NCBI GenBank assembly: GCA_026936335.1
Contig: JAPMXV010000043.1
Coordinates: 186,001 to 250,000 of the forward strand
Reading direction: 5' to 3'
Length of the DNA stretch: 64,000 bases
Source of the DNA: Mantamonas sphyraenae
Lineage: Eukaryota > CRuMs > Mantamonadidae
Shown: positions 59,184-64,000 of the stretch, in pieces
Layout: each line of letters opens with the position of its first letter
How positions within the stretch are numbered: position 1 is the first letter of the stretch
Program-made: the position numbers and the translations under genes
Notes under the pieces: generated by a model
What the model was told of the DNA's origin: nothing
Databases searched by the model: none
Seen by the model: the letters and a program-made list of their open reading frames with translations, nothing else

Positions 59184-60383
59184 TCACACACCCACCTGCA
59201 CAGTCACATGCGTGAACCCGAGTTCCTTGAGAGCCTTGCAGGCTTCGCTCTGTACACGCATCAAGTCCATGATGGTCTGGTTCTCGCGCGACGGGGTCTG
59301 CACCTCCTTGTGGTGCATCTTGACGTCTCGGGTCTCGCTGGTGCGCTCACGCACGTCCAGATGAGCACTCACGGCCATGCTATCGACCGTAATGGACCAC
59401 AGGTGCATGTTGCGCACTGCATGGACGCCCGCAATGCCCTTGAGAGCGTCGTGCGCCTCGTCGTACAAACCCAACGACGGGCTGGTTTCCATCAGCATGA
59501 CGGTGCTGTCGCGCAGCAGACGCACACTGGTCAACAACACCAGCAGTGCAAACACGATCGAGATGATGGGGTCGATCAACGACACCCCTGTGAGCCACAT
59601 GGCCAGGCCAGCCACAATCACGCCCACACTGCCGATGACGTCTCCCAACACGTGCAGGTATGCCGCACGCACATTGATATTGTGTTCATGGTCGCCATGC
59701 AGCAGCTTGGCCATCACCAGGTTCACCACCAGACCCACAATCGCCACAATAAACACAAACTCGCCCTCGATTTGTCGTGGCGTCATGATGCGTTGCACTC
59801 CCTCGTACAACATTGCAATGCTCAGCAGCACAATCAAGATGCCGTTCAGCAACGCTGCAATCGGCTCTGCTCGCTGGTACCCAAACGTGAACCTTCGATT
59901 CGGCCGCTTCTTGCCCAGCCAAATGGCCATCAGTGACAGCCCAATCGAGAACAGATCTGTGAGCATGTGTGCCGCGTCCGTCATCAATGCCAAAGAGCCG
60001 CTATACAGGCTCGCGGCCGTTTCCAGGATGACGAAAAGCACCACAATTCCGAAACACATTTGCAAACGGGCTTTTGGCTGGTTGCGGAACCCGTGTCCAT
60101 GACCATGTCCATGCCCGTGCCCGTGGCCATGCCCATGCCCGTGCCCGTGCCCGTGGCTGTGTCCGTGGCTGTGTCCGTGGCTGTGTCCATGGCTATGATT
60201 GGAGCCGTGGCTGTGGCTACGCGTGCGAATCAGGCCTTCCCGCTCGGTGTCTCCTGCGTTCACGCTGTTTTCTTCCTCCTCCACATCCATTGCGCCCACC
60301 TCCACGTCCAGGTCGGCATCTGCAAACTCATCAATGGGCATTAGGTCCTCTGGGTCTGCGTTTACGCTCTCGTACTTGTGCAT
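59184..60383 (-). CDS. Cation diffusion facilitator zinc transporter (ZnT-like)
   Basis: Proton-coupled exporter of Zn2+ from cytosol into vesicles or out of the cell. 399 residues, single exon from ATG 60383. An acidic N-terminus with ExxLMPI-type motif leads to a His/Gly-rich stretch (HSHGHSHGHGHG repeats), a metal-binding loop usually between TM4 and TM5 but here N-terminal. Six TM helices follow. Both intramembrane zinc sites are visible: HMLTD in TM2 (DAAHMLTDLFS) and HVLGD in TM5 (AAYLHVLGDVIGS). The cytosolic ferredoxin-like domain (VRNMHLWSITVDSMAVSAHL) ends with FTHVTVQVGV. The frame is open upstream of the ATG without similarity. It is 63 bp from the VWA gene and divergent from the EPG5-like gene. 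Confidence 0.92.
   Translation of the reverse strand: MHKYESVNADPEDLMPIDEFADADLDVEVGAMDVEEEENSVNAGDTEREGLIRTRSHSHGSNHSHGHSHGHSHGHSHGHGHGHGHGHGHGHGHGHGHGFRNQPKARLQMCFGIVVLFVILETAASLYSGSLALMTDAAHMLTDLFSIGLSLMAIWLGKKRPNRRFTFGYQRAEPIAALLNGILIVLLSIAMLYEGVQRIMTPRQIEGEFVFIVAIVGLVVNLVMAKLLHGDHEHNINVRAAYLHVLGDVIGSVGVIVAGLAMWLTGVSLIDPIISIVFALLVLLTSVRLLRDSTVMLMETSPSLGLYDEAHDALKGIAGVHAVRNMHLWSITVDSMAVSAHLDVRERTSETRDVKMHHKEVQTPSRENQTIMDLMRVQSEACKALKELGFTHVTVQVGV
60092..60222. repeat. Hexanucleotide repeats coding the His-Gly tract
   Basis: Repeats of CCATGC/CCGTGC/CCGTGG units within the CDF gene; read on the minus strand they encode (Gly-His)n and Gly-His-Ser-His units. In-frame hexamer units make length changes harmless to the frame, so this tract may vary between strains and tune metal buffering. 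Confidence 0.85.
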
Positions 60384-60565
60384 GATGCCCTGGGATCCGC
60401 GAAAACCAGACTTGGCCCCGACCGCGTGCCCCGCTCCATCATCCGCAAACTGCGTGCATTCATGCACACACACACACACACACACCGTAGCAGCAGTTTC
60501 CACCGGATGCAACTCGCATCCTCGCTGGTGCGTCGCGCTCGTGCGCCAGCTCCACCAAAAGACGA
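60384..60565. promoter_or_regulatory. Divergent promoter region with CA microsatellite
   Basis: The 182 bp between the CDF start and the EPG5-like start contain a (CA)n run at about 60465-60485. No TATA box or known site is evident. An open frame crosses the region on the minus strand but its translation is compositionally odd, so I do not extend the CDF gene into it. Confidence 0.5.
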
Positions 60566-63500
60566 ATGGAGGCGGTGCGGCCAAAGACAAAGACACGCCC
60601 CAAAGGCAAGGGCAAGGCCAAGGGCAAGGGCAAGGCCAAGACCAGCACACAAAGCAATGAGAACCCTTCCTCCAGTTCCAGCTCCGTGGCCCCGGCCCAA
60701 GAGCACATTGGACCGCTGCTGGCCAACGACGAAGCAGCCGCCGCCATTCTTCCGCACTCTCCAGGCTCAACGTCCCGCGACGGCGCCAGCGACGGCAATG
60801 CGCACACGGATGCATCGCCGCACGCTCATGTACAGATAGAAACGGATGTAGAGGACGATACAGACAGTCACTGGGCAGACATCGCCCTGGAGGAAGCCAG
60901 TGGCTCAGCTGCACACGTGGCGGCGGAAGACGCCCAGACCAGTCAACAGGACCAGGAGTCCAGCAACACAGATACATACGACACCGCATACAGTGCACTC
61001 GACGACACAGCTGGTCCATCCACCGACACATCAACCAGCGTGTCCTCTCCCGCCCCCGTGCAGATCACAACCGTGGACACCGCCTCGTCGTCAACAACGC
61101 ATGCCACACCCGTGGCACAGGAGGGCCCCAGCACCAATGTACAGGCACCGCCTTTGTATCCAGAGTTGAAGGCGGCGGGAGCGGTGGCGACGACGTCCGC
61201 TACACGTCCCGCAAACACAGTCGTTGCTGTGCCCGTCGACACAGACATGCCCAGCGTACCCACCGATGTACAGGAAGAAGAGTCGCAGGAACGGCTGCGC
61301 TACTTCAACGCCCAGCTCAGCGAACACGAGCAGCAAATTCTGCAGTTCATGGTAGCTCTGGAAGACCCCGAACACGTAAACGGCCCCTTTTACAAGCTGC
61401 TCCAGGAGTACGAACAGGCAGAGTTTCGCATGCATACGGCCACTGCCCACTCTGCCGAACTACAGGAGGTGTGTCGCTCCCAGGCCGAACAGCTGTGGTC
61501 CACGAAGCATCACACCAAAACCGAAGCCAAGCGCTGCGGCGACAACAACGTCGTCAACTTTACGCTCGAGTGGGACACTGCGCACCTGGAGCAATCTGCT
61601 GTCGATGCCTTGGCCATTGCCCTGTCCAATGTGCGCGACAACACCTCCCAGCAGCTCACGGGCAGGCTTTACCATGCCAAACTCGCGTACATCAAAGTCG
61701 AGCTCTTCCTGCAGCAGGAGTTTGCACGCACTCGTCACCTCTACGATACTTTTGGCTACGAACAGCCCGTAGCCATGCTTGCGAACCGTTCCAGCGTGTT
61801 CGAAGCCCCTGTCGAACGCCTCCGCCACTACATCGACGTCCTCTGCTACTTTCATCGCAAAAAGGTGGGCAATGCTTCGGCTACAAATGCCTTTTACAAG
61901 AGTCTGCAGCACTGGACCGACCAGGTTGTGGCTGCCCTCCTGCGCTGCGCCACCCCGGCTGATCACCGATTCCTCCTCACCCATCTCATGCACCTCGACC
62001 AGTCTGCCGTTTGGGCTACGCACTACATCCAATTCACTGGCGAGTGGGACCCGCTCCAGGTCGATCACTTTATTGCCATGCTGTGGATCCTGCTGCGGCC
62101 AACCTCAACCAACAACGCCGCCCTCCTCGGCTCTCAGCAGCTCAAGCAGACCTTTGAAACACTTGCAAATGCTCTCAGCGAAGCAGAGGCTCCCTCTCGT
62201 GACGGTTGGGTGTTTATCGACGAAGCAGAGGCGCCTCCGCTAGACACCGACGACGGATGGTCCTCCTCCTCCTCGTCCGGGGCCGCAAAGACCCCTTCCG
62301 ACCGCACCGCCGTGGACAACGAAGACACAATGGTGGCATTCTTCACGCAGTTTCCCTTTGTGCCCTTTTTCAACCACATTTTCGACGAGACGAGCACGGA
62401 GCTCGACAGCCAGTTGCAAGTGTTTTCCCTCGGCTCGTTCCTTTTGCGCATTCTCTCGTCCGTGTTTGTCAACTACGGGCGCTACCGTCGATTTGTGCGC
62501 ATTGCTGGCAAGACGGTGTGTATGCTGGTGCAACACGTGAGCGTGTGGTGCAATCGCGTGTTTGGCGCCGCGTACAACGCTGGCGTCGCTGTGTCGCCCC
62601 GCATCCAACGTGAGCTCAACCAATTTTGCGGGTTGGCCGTTCAGTTCCTGTTGGGCTCCAAGGAAATGGGCGTGTGGCAATTCCTGTCCGATCTGCCATA
62701 CCAGCATGTCAGCGGCCACTCCGCTTGGCTCATGCTTTTCCTCATGGTGTGTGGACGCCCACGCAGGGGCATGCAAGTGCCCTCTAGCAAGACCGAATGG
62801 GACGATATGATGGACGACGACCACATGCGCCGAGTTCAGTTTGCCAAGCGGCTCGAGTCCAGCAAAGAGGCCCCTTTCCTGCTGATGGCCATCTCCGCGC
62901 TCGCCTCGGCCCAATTCAGCAATGTGGACCTGTGTCGCGTCGTCGTCCAAGAGCTGTTTTACCCTTGCTACGTGCATCCTTCCTCCCGCGACCTCTTCTA
63001 CAAACAGGGTCGCGACCTGCTTGACCCGATTTGCCGCGTGCGCCCAGCCCTGATCTCCGACCTGCTGCAGGCCGCCGACACGCATATGGACCGCGTCGGC
63101 AGGATATCCATGCACATGTTCAAAGGCCTGCCTATGGAACTGTGGCGCCCCACCGAGGCTCACATCGACCTGCTTGGCACCTGGTTGCGCAAAGGCCTTG
63201 ATTCAGACGCGCACGCCGTTGCACGCTGCGTACTCGACGCCCTCGACTACAGCATCGACAACAGCGTCGAAGACGGTGCTGTGTACGACACGCTCACGGG
63301 TGTCCAGCAGGACCAGCTTCTGAACCGACATCTGGACGAGTCGCACCACGCCTTTCTGGGCCACAATGTTCACCTTCGCATTGCCCTACAATTGGCAGAG
63401 TCTGTGCGATTCCACATGTCCATGGCCAGCATGCTGACTTCGCTCAGTGGCAGTTGGTCGTCTGTGCACGCCTTTTCCGAATGGGCTTGGAAACTGGCCA

Positions 63501-64000
63501 GCAAACTGTACCTGACGTCGTACATGCGCACCCTCCAGCCCATGGACGTGTTCAAGGAGCCTTCCATGGGCGACATGGTCCAGATGCTCGACAGCGACAG
63601 GCCAGTGGCCAATGGTCTCGTTGCCTACCTGCTACTGCGCATCTCCACCGTCGGCGTCGACCCGGCGCTGTTTTCCAAGCATGGATGGCGTCTGTTGCAA
63701 CTCATGGTGTACGAAGCCACCCATCAGGACGCGTGGTGCCGTGTACTCTATCACATGCTGCCCACTCTCATGGCCAGTCCTGAACTCGACGCCGTCAGCG
63801 CGGCAAACGCATCCTCCTCCTCCTCCTCGTCTTCCACGCGCGGCCCTTCTACAGACACAGCAGACGCGCCGTCTTTGGACACAGATGCACACCCTACGCT
63901 GACCCAGCTGCTTACGGGGCTGTTCTACGCCGATCAGAGCATGGAAGCAAGCGCCACGGGCATCTACAATGCGTTCACAGGCACGCGAGACAAGGTGGGT
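60566..64000 (+). CDS. EPG5-like autophagy tethering protein, partial at C-terminus
   Basis: EPG5 tethers autophagosomes to late endosomes/lysosomes (family knowledge). The frame is open from ATG 60566 to the right edge, 1145 codons. A basic GKGKAKGK and Ser/Thr/acidic N-terminus comes first. From about residue 235 an all-helical solenoid begins, with long conserved-looking blocks (YEQAEFRMHTATAHSAELQE, RLRHYIDVLCYFHRKKVGNA, CATPADHRFLLTHLMHLDQ, FPFVPFFNHIF, LDSQLQVFSLGSFLLRIL) that I recall from EPG5. The family call rests on memory of these segments without an alignment. The last bases, CGAGACAAG then GTGGGT, could be a splice donor at 63995, so the final two codons may be intron. No catalytic domain is seen. 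Confidence 0.65.
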   Translation, partial: MEAVRPKTKTRPKGKGKAKGKGKAKTSTQSNENPSSSSSSVAPAQEHIGPLLANDEAAAAILPHSPGSTSRDGASDGNAHTDASPHAHVQIETDVEDDTDSHWADIALEEASGSAAHVAAEDAQTSQQDQESSNTDTYDTAYSALDDTAGPSTDTSTSVSSPAPVQITTVDTASSSTTHATPVAQEGPSTNVQAPPLYPELKAAGAVATTSATRPANTVVAVPVDTDMPSVPTDVQEEESQERLRYFNAQLSEHEQQILQFMVALEDPEHVNGPFYKLLQEYEQAEFRMHTATAHSAELQEVCRSQAEQLWSTKHHTKTEAKRCGDNNVVNFTLEWDTAHLEQSAVDALAIALSNVRDNTSQQLTGRLYHAKLAYIKVELFLQQEFARTRHLYDTFGYEQPVAMLANRSSVFEAPVERLRHYIDVLCYFHRKKVGNASATNAFYKSLQHWTDQVVAALLRCATPADHRFLLTHLMHLDQSAVWATHYIQFTGEWDPLQVDHFIAMLWILLRPTSTNNAALLGSQQLKQTFETLANALSEAEAPSRDGWVFIDEAEAPPLDTDDGWSSSSSSGAAKTPSDRTAVDNEDTMVAFFTQFPFVPFFNHIFDETSTELDSQLQVFSLGSFLLRILSSVFVNYGRYRRFVRIAGKTVCMLVQHVSVWCNRVFGAAYNAGVAVSPRIQRELNQFCGLAVQFLLGSKEMGVWQFLSDLPYQHVSGHSAWLMLFLMVCGRPRRGMQVPSSKTEWDDMMDDDHMRRVQFAKRLESSKEAPFLLMAISALASAQFSNVDLCRVVVQELFYPCYVHPSSRDLFYKQGRDLLDPICRVRPALISDLLQAADTHMDRVGRISMHMFKGLPMELWRPTEAHIDLLGTWLRKGLDSDAHAVARCVLDALDYSIDNSVEDGAVYDTLTGVQQDQLLNRHLDESHHAFLGHNVHLRIALQLAESVRFHMSMASMLTSLSGSWSSVHAFSEWAWKLASKLYLTSYMRTLQPMDVFKEPSMGDMVQMLDSDRPVANGLVAYLLLRISTVGVDPALFSKHGWRLLQLMVYEATHQDAWCRVLYHMLPTLMASPELDAVSAANASSSSSSSSTRGPSTDTADAPSLDTDAHPTLTQLLTGLFYADQSMEASATGIYNAFTGTRDKVG

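Noticed and set aside
60092-60222. Short regular repeats resembling a CRISPR-like or satellite array.
   Set aside because: They are in-frame hexamers encoding a His-Gly metal-binding tract within a CDF transporter, in a eukaryotic gene; there are no spacers.

Overview
The window is nuclear DNA of a unicellular eukaryote with a compact, moderately GC-rich genome. I reconstructed 27 short spliceosomal introns, mostly 59-346 nt. Their favoured 5' splice site is GTACGT. The proteins have clear eukaryotic identities: PCNA, SAC3/GANP, PCID2, IP3 receptor, SWI5, RNase P p30, a MENTAL+START protein and a cation-chloride cotransporter. An IP3 receptor, a STARD3-like protein and an EPG5-like protein, together with filamin-type ectodomains, suggest a protist on the animal/fungal/amoebozoan/apusomonad side of the tree. 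I cannot name the species. Genes lie 20-200 bp apart on both strands. I saw no rRNA, tRNA, CRISPR array or transposon.

Layout. 1-11920 (-): a giant receptor, partial at its C-terminus, with signal peptide, lectin-like N-terminus, about twenty filamin/Ig-type repeats, a Cys-rich module and at least eight membrane helices. 12023-18249 (+): SAC3/GANP-like mRNA export factor, broken by an apparent frameshift. 18281-19783 (+): CYP51/CYP7-like P450. 19807-23344 (-): unrecognised coiled-coil protein, also with an apparent frameshift. 23833-25629 (+): secreted protein whose mature N-terminus should be histidine (LPMO-like). 25816-35782 (+): BEACH-protein-type armadillo/ConA region running, across an apparent frameshift, into a STAND-type ATPase with TPR-like helices and no BEACH domain. 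36065-39192 (+): SLC12 cotransporter. 39272-40303 (+): NEPRO/RMP64-like nucleolar protein. 40300-42090 (-): MENTAL+START protein, sharing stop-codon bases with the previous gene. 42187-50692 (-): IP3 receptor carrying an inserted PH domain. 50747-51942 (-): RNase P/MRP p30. 52048-53334 (+): Siw14/Oca-type phosphatase lacking the catalytic Arg. 53410-54030 (+): SWI5. 54059-55475 (-): PCID2. 55677-56817 (-): PCNA with a double E2F-like palindrome in its intron. 56905-59120 (-): zinc-finger/VWA protein. 59184-60383 (-): CDF zinc transporter. 60566 to the right edge (+): EPG5-like autophagy tether.

Functional themes. SAC3/GANP and PCID2 are partners in TREX-2 mRNA export. RPP30 and NEPRO/RMP64 both belong to RNase P/MRP biology. 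PCNA and SWI5 serve replication and recombination. The IP3 receptor, MENTAL-START protein, EPG5-like protein and zinc transporter act at ER or endolysosomal membranes. No operon logic is expected in a eukaryote, so these groupings may be chance.

A recurring oddity is that three long genes (SAC3/GANP, the coiled-coil gene, the BEACH-like/ATPase gene) each need a shift in the same -1 sense to restore one reading frame. That means either a consensus one base short at each site or recoding. Exon boundaries were inferred by eye from reading frame, GT/AG signals and family similarity, without transcripts or alignments.
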